From assembly GCA_050157065.1 (NCBI GenBank), contig CP189573.1: 64,000 nucleotides of DNA; one strand, given 5' to 3'. Below, piece by piece: positions 45,532 through 54,023 of this stretch. The DNA comes from Avipropionibacterium sp050157065 (lineage in GTDB: Bacteria > Actinomycetota > Actinomycetes > Propionibacteriales > Propionibacteriaceae). The notes beneath the pieces are model-generated. The model searched no databases and was not told where the DNA came from. It saw only the letters and a list, made by a program, of their open reading frames with translations. Position 1 is the first letter of the stretch; every line of letters begins with the position of its first letter. The translations under genes and the position numbers were made by a program.

Positions 45532-45581
45532 TTGCGATGGAGTGGGGCCGAGGTTGTCTACAGATGGAGAGGATGGGGCGC

Positions 45582-46280
45582 ATGACGAGGAAGGCCGTCG
45601 TACTGCTGAGCGGGGGACTGGACTCCACCACCGTGCTCGCGATCGCCAAGGAGCAGGGGTTCGAGGTGTACGCTCTGAGCTTCCGCTACGGTCAACGCCA
45701 CGAGATCGAGCTCGGCGCAGCGCAGCGCGTCGCGCAGGTGGCCGGAGTCTCTCGCCACGTTGTGTGTGACATCGACCTACGCGTGTTCGGCGGATCCGCC
45801 CTCACGGCTGACGTTGAGGTCCCCAAGCATGACTCCGCCGCGGAGATCTCCGGCGAGGAGATCCCGATCACCTACGTGCCGGCCCGCAACACGGTCTTCC
45901 TGTCGTTCGCTCTGGCCTACGCGGAGGTTGTGGGTGCGACCGACATCTTCATCGGCGTGAACGCTCTGGACTACTCGGGCTACCCGGACTGTAGGCCTGA
46001 GTTCATTGCTGCATACGAGCGCATGGCGAACCTCGCCACACGCGCCGGAGCCGAGGGGAATGAACTCAGGATCCACACTCCGCTCATCGAGCTGACCAAG
46101 GGTCAGATCGTCGACACTGGCAGGCGGCTCGGAGTGGACTACTCGCTCACGTCCTCGTGTTACGACCCGGACGACCAGGGCCTGCCGTGCGGCCACTGCG
46201 ACTCGTGCCTACTCAGGCTCAAGGGCTTCGCTGAGGCGGGTCTCGAGGATCCACTTGAGTACCAGGGGGCGCAAGCGTGA
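45582..46280 (+). CDS. queC: QueC: 7-cyano-7-deazaguanine (preQ0) synthase
   Basis: Converts 7-carboxy-7-deazaguanine to preQ0 with ammonia and ATP. The PP-loop SGGLDSTTVLA is at residues 10-20. ALSFRYGQRHEIEL and YVPARNTVFLSFALAYAEV follow, with NALDYSGYPDCRPEF in the substrate region. The zinc site is SSCYDPDDQGLPCGHCDSC. ATG at 45582 was chosen because GGAGAGG stands nine bases upstream and the conserved domain starts at once; the longer frame to 45498 runs into the operator. First gene of queC-queE-queD, with a GTGA overlap into queE. Most actinobacteria lack queuosine synthesis, so this set probably serves DNA modification alone. Confidence 0.95.
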   Translation: MTRKAVVLLSGGLDSTTVLAIAKEQGFEVYALSFRYGQRHEIELGAAQRVAQVAGVSRHVVCDIDLRVFGGSALTADVEVPKHDSAAEISGEEIPITYVPARNTVFLSFALAYAEVVGATDIFIGVNALDYSGYPDCRPEFIAAYERMANLATRAGAEGNELRIHTPLIELTKGQIVDTGRRLGVDYSLTSSCYDPDDQGLPCGHCDSCLLRLKGFAEAGLEDPLEYQGAQA

Positions 46281-46912
46281 CCTACAAGGTCAAGGAGATC
46301 TTCTACACCCTGCAGGGTGAGGGTGCCCATGCTGGCCGCCCCTCTGTGTTCTGCAGGTTCAGTTCGTGCAACCTCTGGACTGGGCGCGAGAAGGACCGAG
46401 AGCGCGCCATCTGCAAGTTCTGCGACACGGACTTCGTTGGCACCGACGGCGAAGGCGGCGGCAAGTTCCGCGACGCCGAGGCGCTCGCCGACGCAGTTGC
46501 ATCGAGGTGGCCCCATGGCTCCGGCGGTGAACCCATGGTTGTTTGCACCGGTGGGGAGCCCTTGCTGCAGCTTGACGCTCTCGCCGTACGGGCCCTCAAG
46601 GCGCGAGGTTTCTACGTCGCGGTCGAGACCAATGGAACGATCGAGCCGCCGGCCGGGATCGACTGGCTCTGCGTCAGCCCCAAGATTGGCGCCGAGTTGG
46701 TGGTCCAGAGCGGGCAGGAATTGAAGTTCGTCGTCCCCCAAGCCGGCGTAGACCCTGTGACATTTGAGCACCTGGACTTCGGCAGCTTCCGCGTCCAGCC
46801 GATGGATGGCCTCGACCTTCCCGCCAACACTCAACTCGCAGTCAAGTTCTGCATGGAGCACCCGCGCTGGCAGCTCAGCCTGCAGACCCACAAGTACCTA
46901 GGGATTCCGTGA
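46277..46912 (+). CDS. queE: QueE: 7-carboxy-7-deazaguanine synthase (radical SAM)
   Basis: Radical S-adenosylmethionine enzyme that turns 6-carboxytetrahydropterin into 7-carboxy-7-deazaguanine. The cluster-binding cysteines are spaced C-x14-C-x2-C (CNLWTGREKDRERAICKFC), the expanded form seen in the Burkholderia-type QueE rather than C-x3-C-x2-C. Upstream is FYTLQGEGAHAGRPSVFCRF, and CTGGEPLLQ is the SAM-binding GGE motif. It has 211 residues, normal for the family. Starts with GTG inside the queC stop (GTGA) and ends with a GTGA overlap into queD. Confidence 0.94.
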   Translation: MTYKVKEIFYTLQGEGAHAGRPSVFCRFSSCNLWTGREKDRERAICKFCDTDFVGTDGEGGGKFRDAEALADAVASRWPHGSGGEPMVVCTGGEPLLQLDALAVRALKARGFYVAVETNGTIEPPAGIDWLCVSPKIGAELVVQSGQELKFVVPQAGVDPVTFEHLDFGSFRVQPMDGLDLPANTQLAVKFCMEHPRWQLSLQTHKYLGIP

Positions 46913-47277
46913 CACACACAGCTGAGATCTACCGCGAGTTCTCCTTCGAAGCGGCCCACCGCCTCCCGAACGTCCCGGAGGGTCACAAGTGCGCTCGCCT
47001 CCACGGTCATTCCTACAAGGTCGAGGTCCATGTCCTCGGGCCCGTCGGCGACGAGAGCGGTTGGGTTCAGGACTTCGGCGACATCAAGGGCGCCTTTAAG
47101 CCCCTCGAAGACCAGCTCGATCACTACTACCTCAACGAGATCGAAGGACTCGAGAACCCGACCAGCGAGGTTCTCGCCAAGTGGATCTGGGATCGCCTGA
47201 TCCCGGTGCTTCCAAACCTCAATGAGATCAGGGTCCAAGAGACCTGTACTTCCGGCTGCGCGTACCGAGGGGCATGA
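46909..47277 (+). CDS. queD: QueD: 6-carboxy-5,6,7,8-tetrahydropterin synthase
   Basis: Converts dihydroneopterin triphosphate to 6-carboxytetrahydropterin, the first committed step toward preQ0. It has 122 residues. Zinc ligands are H17 (FEAAHRLP) and the pair in LHGHSYKVEV; the catalytic Cys is in GHKCARLHGHSY, and DQLDHYYLNEI, then the C-terminal Glu in VQETCTSG complete the site. GTG start overlaps queE. The stop overlaps the ATG of a 47-codon ORF. No folE lies in the window, so GTP cyclohydrolase I must come from the host's folate pathway. Confidence 0.93.
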   Translation: MTHTAEIYREFSFEAAHRLPNVPEGHKCARLHGHSYKVEVHVLGPVGDESGWVQDFGDIKGAFKPLEDQLDHYYLNEIEGLENPTSEVLAKWIWDRLIPVLPNLNEIRVQETCTSGCAYRGA

Positions 47278-47417
47278 GCGAATGCAGCTGCCTGACAGTC
47301 CTCGACACCGTGGTCGTCACCGGCAACTGCTTCGCCGTGCGGGTCTGGCCGCACCCGACCGGGCAGTTCGATTGGCGGGAACCAGAAGTCGAACTGCGCC
47401 AACTCGCCGGCTCATAA
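47274..47417 (+). CDS. 47-aa cysteine-containing ORF coupled to queD
   Basis: Begins MSECSCLTVLDTVVVTGNCF and ends QFDWREPEVELRQLAGS. The ATG overlaps the queD stop (ATGA), the same junction type used throughout this operon, and the TAA is 19 bp before the IS21 end. Three Cys (residues 4, 6, 19), a Val-rich strand and two Trp give a composition unlike random high-GC frames. It is not recognised. It could be a small partner of the preQ0 enzymes, or a remnant of a longer gene cut by the IS element, although it has its own stop before the IS. Confidence 0.5.
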   Translation: MSECSCLTVLDTVVVTGNCFAVRVWPHPTGQFDWREPEVELRQLAGS

Positions 47418-47543
47418 ATCGTCCGCGAAGTGAGTGTGTCAAGCTGAAGTGGCCCCGAGTTGACGGTCTGATCTGGCCCCGATCGGGCACGTGGTGCGCA
47501 TGCGTGTGTGGCGGGTTCTGGGTGCCATGCCTAGAGTTCGGGC

Positions 47544-48029
47544 ATGGATGGCACCGAGCAGGTGATCGTCGACTTCCGGTCGTCGTGGCAGTTCGTGCGG
47601 GGACTGACGCGGGACTTTGTGGAGCAAACTCCTCAGGATCGTTACGCTTTCTCACCTCACGCCCGTTTCGGGTCGATGGATCGCCAGTTCCGACATGTTC
47701 TGCAGGTCACTGACCTGTATACGGACACTCTGAGGTCGCGGGTCCTTTCGATGCCTACCAAGTTCGCTCGATACGGCGGCAGCCTTGACCGGGACGACTT
47801 GCTCGCCGGCTTGGAGCGTGCGGACGCGGAGCTGTCCGCAGTTGTTGATGAGCTGGGAGCAGAGGCGGTTGCTGCCAACTACCAGTTCGGGGACACGGCG
47901 ATGGGGATTGGAGAGCTGTTCGACGTCTTCATCGAGCACGAGGCCAACCACCACGGTCTTTGGTCTGCCTATGCAGCGGTCGGTGGGTGGTCGACCCCGG
48001 AAAGTTGGCGGGACGCCTGGGACCTCTGA
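47544..48029 (+). CDS. DinB/DUF664-family protein, IS21 passenger
   Basis: 161-residue four-helix-bundle protein. The three metal-ligand histidines are H51 (RQFRHVLQVTD), H132 and H136 (FIEHEANHHGLW), the order typical of DinB-like metalloenzymes or thiol transferases. Substrate is unknown. Its reading frame is intact although the neighbouring transposase genes are broken, so it may be under selection. It lies inside the inverted repeats of the IS21 element, converging on istB with 25 bp between stops. Confidence 0.78.
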   Translation: MDGTEQVIVDFRSSWQFVRGLTRDFVEQTPQDRYAFSPHARFGSMDRQFRHVLQVTDLYTDTLRSRVLSMPTKFARYGGSLDRDDLLAGLERADAELSAVVDELGAEAVAANYQFGDTAMGIGELFDVFIEHEANHHGLWSAYAAVGGWSTPESWRDAWDL

Positions 48030-48054
48030 CTTCAGTGCTCTCTGCCTGCTCTGA

Positions 48055-48857
48055 CTATCTCGCTCGACTGTGGGCGAGTCGGTAGGAGTGGGTGCCGGTT
48101 TCGATGATGGTGCCGTGGTAGGTGAGGCGGTCGACGATGGCTGCGCATAGGCGTGGGTCGGTGAAGGTGTGGGTCCAGCCGGAGAAGGATTGGTTGGAGG
48201 CGATGGCGATGCTGTTCTTCTCTTCGCGTTCGGTGAGGACTTGGAAGAGGAGTTCGGCGCCGCGGCGGCCTAGTTCCATGTAGCCGAGTTCGTCGATGAT
48301 GAGTAGGTAGGTCGACGGCCGTAGCGGGCGATGGTCTTGGCCAGGGTCTTCTCGTCGGCGGCTTCGACGAGTTCGTTCACGAGCCGGGTGGCGAGGGTGT
48401 AGCGGACGCGGTGGCCCGCTTCGGCGGCTGCGGTGCCCAGGCCGATGAGTAGGTGGGATTTGCCGGTGCCGGAGTCTCCGATGAGGCAGAGTGGTTCGCC
48501 GCGGCGGATCCAGTCACAGGTGGCGAGCTGGTGGATGGTCGCGGGTTCGATGGCGGGGTTGGCGTCGAAGTCGAAGTCACCGAGCCATTTCTGGCGTGGG
48601 AACTGTGCGGCTTTGACTCGGCGGGCGGAGGAGCGGCGGTCGCGGTCGTCGACCTCGGCTAGCAGCAGCTCGGCTAGGAACCCGGGGTAGGACAGTTGCT
48701 CCTTGACCGCTGCGGTGATTGCTTCGTCGAGGACGCCGCGGATGGTGGGCAGCCGCAGCCGGCGGCAGGCTTGGTCGACGGCGGCGAGGGCGGCCTCCTC
48801 GGTCAGACCACGGCGGCGGCGCAGGGTCGTGCTGGTCGGGGTGGGTGTGGTCGGCAT
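48055..48857 (-). pseudogene. istB: istB (IS21 helper ATPase), frameshifted
   Basis: The AAA helper that activates the IstA transposase. The N-terminal part is in one frame: Walker A in LIGDSGTGKSHLLIGLG, then VNELVEAADEKTLAKTIARY. After YGR at about 48315 the family sequence continues one frame over as LLIIDELGYMELGRRGAELL, then SFSGWTHTFTDPRLCAAIVD and DRLTYHGTIIETGTHSYRLA. A single missing base explains the break. Start codon overlaps the istA stop (TGATG). Confidence 0.85.
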
Positions 48858-50541
48858 CAGCTGCTCGCTCTCGACAGGTCGTCATCAACCGCGGTCCTGG
48901 CGGCTGCTGCTCGGCGGGGTAGTAGTTGGTCGTAGGCGGCCACCGAGGGCAACGGCCGCGTATCCGCCGGGAGCCCGGCGATCACCGCGGCCGGGTCCGC
49001 CAGCCGTCGTTGGGTCAGGGAGACAACACGCTGCTCAAACACCGCGGGTCGAGCAGCGGGTTGACGGTCCGTGTTGGCCCCACCCGTGGCGGTGTGGTGG
49101 CGGCGTGCCTCGACAGCCACGACTTCGGCTGAGACCGCCCCGACGGTCAGTGCTGCGCTGATCCCAGCGGTCACGGCCTCGGCAGGTAGCGAGCGGTGCA
49201 GTAGTAGGACGTCGATGAGTTCGCGGGTGCCGTCGGCGTCGCCGTTGACTTTCCTCGCCTCGGCCCAGAACGCCTCATGCGCTGAGGTGAACGCACCGGT
49301 CGCGCGGGCGGCCGCCAACGCGGTCGACCCTGGCAGTGCGCCGGGCTTGACACGTAGGACCTCGAGGTAGTGGTCCAGGTCCACCACGTGCCCGCCGCGG
49401 GAGGCGACCCGGCGGTGGGTGGCGACCAGGGTGTGGCCGTCGTAGACCGCCAGGTGCGAGGCTCGCAGGCTGACGCGGACCTTGCGGCCGATCAGGTGCG
49501 CGGGCACCGAGTACCTCATCATCCGGACCGTGATCATCGCCGAGCGGTCGACCCGCGGATGCAGCACCAGCCCCGGCTCGAACCGCTCCACCGGCAACGG
49601 CCCGAGCTGCACCTTCTCGGTTTGGTAGTCGGCGCCGACCGTGGAGCTCTTTCCCGCCAGGCGGCGTGCCTCGTCGGCGGTCTCCCAGTCGCGGATGAGG
49701 TCGTTGAGCTCGTCCAGGGTGTCCACGGCGGGCATGGGGGTGAGGTGGTTGCGGCGGAACCAGCCGACCTCGCCCTCGACGCCGCCCTTCTCGTGCGCGC
49801 CGGCGATGCCGGCCGGCTGGCAGTAGAACGCATCGAAGCCGTAGTGCGAGCAGAACAGCACCCACCGTTGGTTCTCCTGGCGGCGGCGGTCCTTGCCATG
49901 CAGCACCGTCGTGACCGCGCTGGAGAGGTTGTCGTACCGGATGTGCCGTGTCGGTACCCCGCCCAGGGTCTGGAACGCCTCGATGTGTCCTTCCAGGAAC
50001 GCCTCCTGGCCGCAGGTCGGATAGACCCGGTGGATCGCCTTCCCGGAGTAGGAGAGCCGGAACACGAACATGTGGCACTTGGTCTTCACCCCGGCCAGCA
50101 CCACCCACACCTCACCGAAGTCGACCTCCGCCTCCGCGCCCGGGGCGTGCTGCTGCGGCACGAACACCTCCACCCGACGCCCCGCCTCCAGATCGATCTG
50201 CGCGCGCCGGACCCGCACGTAGTCGCGGACCGTGGAGTACGACAGCTCAGCAGCGTCGTGCTCGTCGACCAGGCGGGCCAGGATCCGGGTGGCGGTGTGC
50301 CGCTGCTTACGCGGCGCGTCGTCAGATCCGAACGCAGCATCTCGTCGATCGCTACCCGGTACGGGTCCAGCCGTGGCGCAGCACGCACCGGCACCTTCCG
50401 AGCCGGCGGTGCCGCTGACGTCAGCGCCTGCCGCACCGTACGCCGGTGCACCCCATGCCGGGCCGCCAACGCGCGTATCGAGAGACCCTCCACCCGTGCG
50501 TCCCGCCGGATCGCCGCGAACAACTCCACCCGTGACTCCAT
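48857..50541 (-). pseudogene. istA: istA (IS21 transposase), frameshifted
   Basis: DDE transposase. The N-terminal HTH (MESRVELFAAIRRDARVEGL, then IRALAARHGVHRRTVRQAL) is in one frame from the ATG at 50541. Near 50325 the family sequence moves to another frame at DAPRKQRHTATRILARLVDE. The catalytic core is intact after that: EAEVDFGEVWVVL, RHIRYDNLSSAV and GAHEKGGVEGEVGWFRR. One base lost or gained accounts for the break. The frame open upstream of the shift up to 50608 is not IstA. Confidence 0.85.
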
Positions 50542-50673
50542 CCCTACCCCACTTCCTCGAACCAGCAGTGAGGCCAGGCTCGGGTGGGGCCAGATCAAAC
50601 CGTCGCAACCACCCCCGCGCGTCGCGGCCGGGGCCAGATCAGACCGTCACGGTGGGGCCAGACCAACCTGCCA

Positions 50674-51463
50674 GAGTCAGCGAAGCCGGGTCCGGCGGGC
50701 AGATGCACCGGCCGCAGGCTCACTGACCCGGTTCCCAAGGATCCGAATCGAGTGCTCCCAGCCGATCCGTTCGGCCATCATCGTGGCCTGCATCGTCGGA
50801 CAAACCTGCAGCGGTCCCGGATCCGCGGCTCGTCCTCGTCGACCAGCGACCCCGCCGCGCCCGCTTGCACTTCGGCGCGTCCCTGCCGATCCCCGCCTTC
50901 ACCGTGTTCTTCGAACAGTCAGCATCCGCTTCCTCCTGACCTCGGTTGAGATCAGGGTCCGGAGGGGGTCGGTTTTCAAATGCTCTGAGGGTCAGCTCTC
51001 ACCCGCCGTCGACATGGACGCTAAGCATCGCCTGAAGGTGTAGTGGATTCGCAGCATGTCACTCCCTCGGAAACGGGGTGCAGCCCGGCCATCGCGCGCA
51101 GCAGGGTCGACTAGTTCCGAGCGGGCGTGCCCCGTGCGCCCTTGATCCGGACTACTTCGTGGTTCAGTCTCCGACTTGAGGTGACCGTCCCGTGCCTGGA
51201 CCCGCGACCCTTGCCACCGCCTTGGGTCGCGGGGTCGAGCCCGGCGACGAGACAGCCGAGTTGTGCCCGATCGCAGTCAGCGTCGAGTCGATCGCCGTTG
51301 CACTGGCTGTGCCCCGGACTCGGCCCTGGGCCCGCGGATCCAGCACGTGCTCGACGAGGTCCACAAGGCCGCGGGCGTCGGGAGCGGTGGAATCGAAGAA
51401 CGTGGGCATGGTTGGCCTCTTCGGGAGTCGTGTGATTGTCAACGCTGGCTGAAAACTGACCCC
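50674..51463. other. Degraded insertion-sequence debris without intact genes
   Basis: On the minus strand, about 50690-50810, the pieces MQATMMAERIGWEHSIRILG and NRVSE resemble the linker of another IstA protein. The segment 51110-51410 (minus strand, DARGLVDLVEHVLDPRAQGR) faintly recalls the start of ISAs1-type transposases, but frames break within 30 codons. Nothing else is recognisable. Confidence 0.35.
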
Positions 51464-51494
51464 TGAATCGCACTGGGTCTGATGGAGGCTCTGG

Positions 51495-52430
51495 TCATTT
51501 GATTTCAACCAGGGCCTGGTCGCCCTGCTGGGTAGCGTAGAACCTCCCCTCGAACTCGGCTGGCGGTAGGTCGCCGAGGTAGCCGTGTAGGCGCTGGTGG
51601 TTGTGCCAGTGGACCCAACCGAGGGTCGCGAGTTCGACGTCGTCGACTGTGCGCCACGGTCCCGGGCGTGCGGCTCCGCGGATGAGCTCGGCCTTGTAGT
51701 AGCCGTTCACGGTCTCGGCGAGGGCGTTGTCGTAGCTGTCCCCGACGGTGCCGATCGACGGGGCCGCGCCGATCTCGGCGAGCCGTTCGCCGTAGCGCAG
51801 ACTCGTGTATTGCGACCCGGCGTCGCTATGACACCGCAAACCCTCGAGCCGTGTGCCGCGCGACCAGCGGGCCATCTCGAGGGCGTCGAGGACCATCTCG
51901 GTGCGCATGTGGCTCGCGACGCGCCAGCCGACGATCATCCGGCTGAAGGTGTCGATGATGAAGCACACGTAGGCGATGCCGGCGAACGTCGGCACGAACG
52001 TCAGGTCGGTGACCCACAGTTGGTTCGGGCCGGTGGCCGTGAAATCGCGCTTGACCAGGTCCGGATGCCGAGCGGCCTTGTCGTCTGGTCGCGTGGTCCG
52101 TACCCGCTTCGTGCGCACCACGCCCTCGATGCCCTCGGCGCGCATCAGGCGGGCGGTCTGGTCCCGCCCGACGTCCCAGCCGGCACGCTGGGCGGCCTTC
52201 CACAGCTTCCGGGCTCGTAGACCCGGTAGTTGGCCTCCCAGAGTTCCCGAAGCGCCGGACGCAACTCGGCGTCACGCACAGCTCGCGCCGACGGCTCGCG
52301 GTTCTTCGCGGCGTAGTAGGTGCTCGGAGCCACCTGCAGCCCTGCCCGAGACAGGGTGCTGCAGATGGACTCGACTCCGAGCTTCTTGCCCTCCACGACC
52401 TCGTCGCGGTTGGCGTCGATGAATGCGACT
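51495..52430 (-). pseudogene. IS3-family orfB transposase, frameshifted
   Basis: The N-terminal part continues in the -1 frame from orfA as FIDANRDEVVEGKKLGVESI and STYYAAKNREPSARAVRDAE to YRVY at about 52212. There one G appears to be missing, and the next frame continues ARKLWKAAQRAGWDVGRDQT, with the DDE core downstream: WVTDLTFVPTF, GLRCHSDAGSQYTSL and YDNALAETVNGYYKAEL. The C-terminal ORF alone (51495-52145) contains all three catalytic acids but lacks the HTH region. Confidence 0.85.
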
Positions 52431-52773
52431 ACTTCTTGTGTTGGCGGTCGAGTTCCGCCCCGAAGAAAGACGCCGCGCGCTTCAGGATCTCGTTCGCGCG
52501 CTTGAGCTCGCGGTTCTCCTGCTCCAGCTCCTTGATCCGCTTTGCCTCCGCAGTCGTCACGCCCGGGGCGTGACCGTCATCGATGTCGGCCTGCTTGACC
52601 CACTGGCGGACCGACTCGACTCCGTAGCCCAGTTGGGACGCGACCCGCTGGACCGTCCCGTGCTCGGTCCCCAGCTCTGCTCGCAGCGTACGGACCATCC
52701 GGACCGCCGCTGCCTTCTCCTCCGGGGTGTAGCGCCGCGTCTGCGGCTTCCCGGGCACCTGCTCCTTCGGCAT
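52429..52773 (-). CDS. IS3-family orfA transposase subunit
   Basis: 114-residue DNA-binding subunit from the ATG at 52773 (MPKEQVPGKPQTRRYTPEEK). The HTH is in RVASQLGYGVESVRQWVKQA, followed by the IDDGHAPGVTTAEAKRIKEL linker and a leucine zipper (LEQENRELKRANEILKRAAS). The reading frame is intact. The end reads ACAAGAAGTAG with no A-rich slippery heptamer of the usual IS3 type, so frameshifting into orfB would be inefficient. Confidence 0.88.
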   Translation of the reverse strand: MPKEQVPGKPQTRRYTPEEKAAAVRMVRTLRAELGTEHGTVQRVASQLGYGVESVRQWVKQADIDDGHAPGVTTAEAKRIKELEQENRELKRANEILKRAASFFGAELDRQHKK

Positions 52774-52892
52774 GTGCTCATCCTCGTTTCCAAGGTCACG
52801 AGCCTCCAAAGAACCCAGTGCGGTTCAACCTGTGGTGACACCGCACAAGATCGGTGGATCTGTGGCCCATGCCGATCCGGCAGAATCGGCGC

Positions 52893-53429
52893 ATGACCGA
52901 CCAGGACCACCGACCGCACGAGGCGGTGGTGTGGTGGCGTCGCCGCGGCCGGCCCAAGGCGCCCAGCGCCGAGGTCGACTGGCTCAACACCCACACAGGC
53001 ACCACCGGAACCATCACTGTGCCCCGCGCCCAACTGCTCGACCGGGACCAGGTGAACGCCGCCGTCACCGAAGCCGCGCACACCCACCCCGACGCCGCAG
53101 TCGTCCCGGCCCACGAAGTCATGACCCTGCTCACCGCCGAACAACGGCTCTGGATCCGCGGCTGCCAGATCCGGCGGGTCGACCTCGCCGCGGCCTACGG
53201 GATCGACGTCATCGCCGGCCTCGCCACCAACCTGGCCGGCGACACCCTCGTCGCGATCGAGACCGAACTCATACCCCCACTCGTCGACCGAATGTGCCAA
53301 TGGGCCGAACACCACCTCGACCTGTTCGCGATCCACAACGACGAACACCGCCACGCCACCGGTTGGACCAACACCCGCGGCCGCTGGCAACTCCTCGCCA
53401 GACAACCCGTCCCTGACCACACGACATAG
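52893..53429 (+). CDS. Hypothetical protein between IS elements
   Basis: 178 residues from the ATG at 52893 (MTDQDHRPHEAVVWWRRRGR). Not recognised. It has a basic N-terminus, a mixed central region (AEQRLWIRGCQIRRVDLAAA, YGIDVIAGLATNLAGDTLVA) and a His/Trp-rich end. No signal peptide or membrane span. It lies between the IS3 element and an IS256 fragment and runs into the latter's end, so it may be transposon cargo or the start of a gene truncated by these insertions. Codon usage has the strong third-position GC bias of a real gene. Confidence 0.5.
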   Translation: MTDQDHRPHEAVVWWRRRGRPKAPSAEVDWLNTHTGTTGTITVPRAQLLDRDQVNAAVTEAAHTHPDAAVVPAHEVMTLLTAEQRLWIRGCQIRRVDLAAAYGIDVIAGLATNLAGDTLVAIETELIPPLVDRMCQWAEHHLDLFAIHNDEHRHATGWTNTRGRWQLLARQPVPDHTT

Positions 53430-53469
53430 CCCGACCCCATGGATGAGGGCACGACCCCTGTGGGGCGCG

Positions 53470-53925
53470 CGCTGCCCGCCGAACAGCGAGGACCTCCCGG
53501 TGTCCGTCGTGGTTGACCCCGGTCGCGACGAGTACGACCGCGTTGATGACCCGCCCACCTTCGCGGACCTTCATCGTCAACGCGTCCGCGGCGACGAACG
53601 TGAACGGTCCGGCATCGCTCAACGGCCGGTTGCGGAACTCGGCGACATGGGTGTCGAGATCGGCCGCCATCCGCGACACCTGCGACTTCGACAACGAGTC
53701 GATGCCCAATGTCTTGACCAGCTAGTCCATCCGCCGGGTCGACACCCCGGCCAGATAGCAGTCAGCGACCACAGTGATCATCGCCGATTCGGCCCGCTTG
53801 CGGCGCTCCAACAGCCAGTCGGGGAAGTAAGTGCCCGAGCGCAGCTTCGGGACCGCGACATCGATCGTGCCGACCCGAGTGTCGAGTGTCTGGGTGAGGT
53901 CGTCTGGTGGCGGCCGTTTCGGATT
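53470..53925 (-). pseudogene. IS256-family (mutator) transposase fragment
   Basis: Read on the minus strand it begins in DTRVGTIDVAVPKLRSGTYF, then DWLLERRKRAESAMITVVAD and CYLAGVSTRRMD. An in-frame TAG follows at about 53724. The sequence resumes as LGIDSLSKSQVSRMAADLDT, ALTMKVREGGRVINAVVLVA and TGVNHDGHREVL, with the first catalytic Asp region (VAADALTMKV). It breaks off after HREVL at about 53470. Both ends of the transposase are missing and one stop interrupts it. Confidence 0.85.
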
Positions 53926-54023
53926 GGTCGGGGTTAGTTAGCTCCTGCTGCTCCTTTGCAGTGGTCTCTGATTGGAGTTGGTGGGTCCTGCGGTCACGGA
54001 AGGTGCGGAAGTCTGACCAGGAT

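Larger units (their letters stand above)
47437..50673 (-). mobile_element. IS21-family insertion sequence with a DinB-like passenger gene
   Basis: Both ends carry the IS21-type repeated motif. The left end has TGGCCCCGAGTTGACGGTCT followed by GATCTGGCCCCG. The right end, read inward, has TGGCCCCACCGTGACGGTCT followed by the same GATCTGGCCCCG. The outermost bases are TGTCAAG and TGGCAGG. A further TTTGATCTGGCCCC copy lies inside the right end. Inside are istA and istB, both frameshifted, and, between istB and the left end, a complete DinB-like gene in the opposite direction. At 3.2 kb it is longer than usual IS21 elements. No exact target duplication could be fixed. Confidence 0.8.
51464..52827 (-). 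mobile_element. IS3-family insertion sequence (second type), frameshifted
   Basis: Terminal inverted repeats: the left end reads TGAATCGCACTGGGTCTGAT then GGAGGCTC; the right end, read inward, reads TGAACCGCACTGGGTTCTTT then GGAGGCTC. The 1364-bp element carries orfA and a frameshifted orfB. It differs in ends and proteins from the IS3 element at 1405-2651. No target duplication is visible, suggesting rearrangement after insertion. Confidence 0.8.

Noticed and set aside
47431..50678. GAGT-like target duplication around the IS21 element
   Set aside because: Only GAGT on the right and GAGTG two bases off on the left; the alignment depends on moving the end, so no duplication is claimed.
49370..51043. 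Plus-strand open frame opposite istA
   Set aside because: Shadow frame; the minus strand has clear IstA motifs.
51110..51463. Possible ISAs1-family transposase start
   Set aside because: Similarity covers about twenty residues before the frame breaks; too weak to call a gene.
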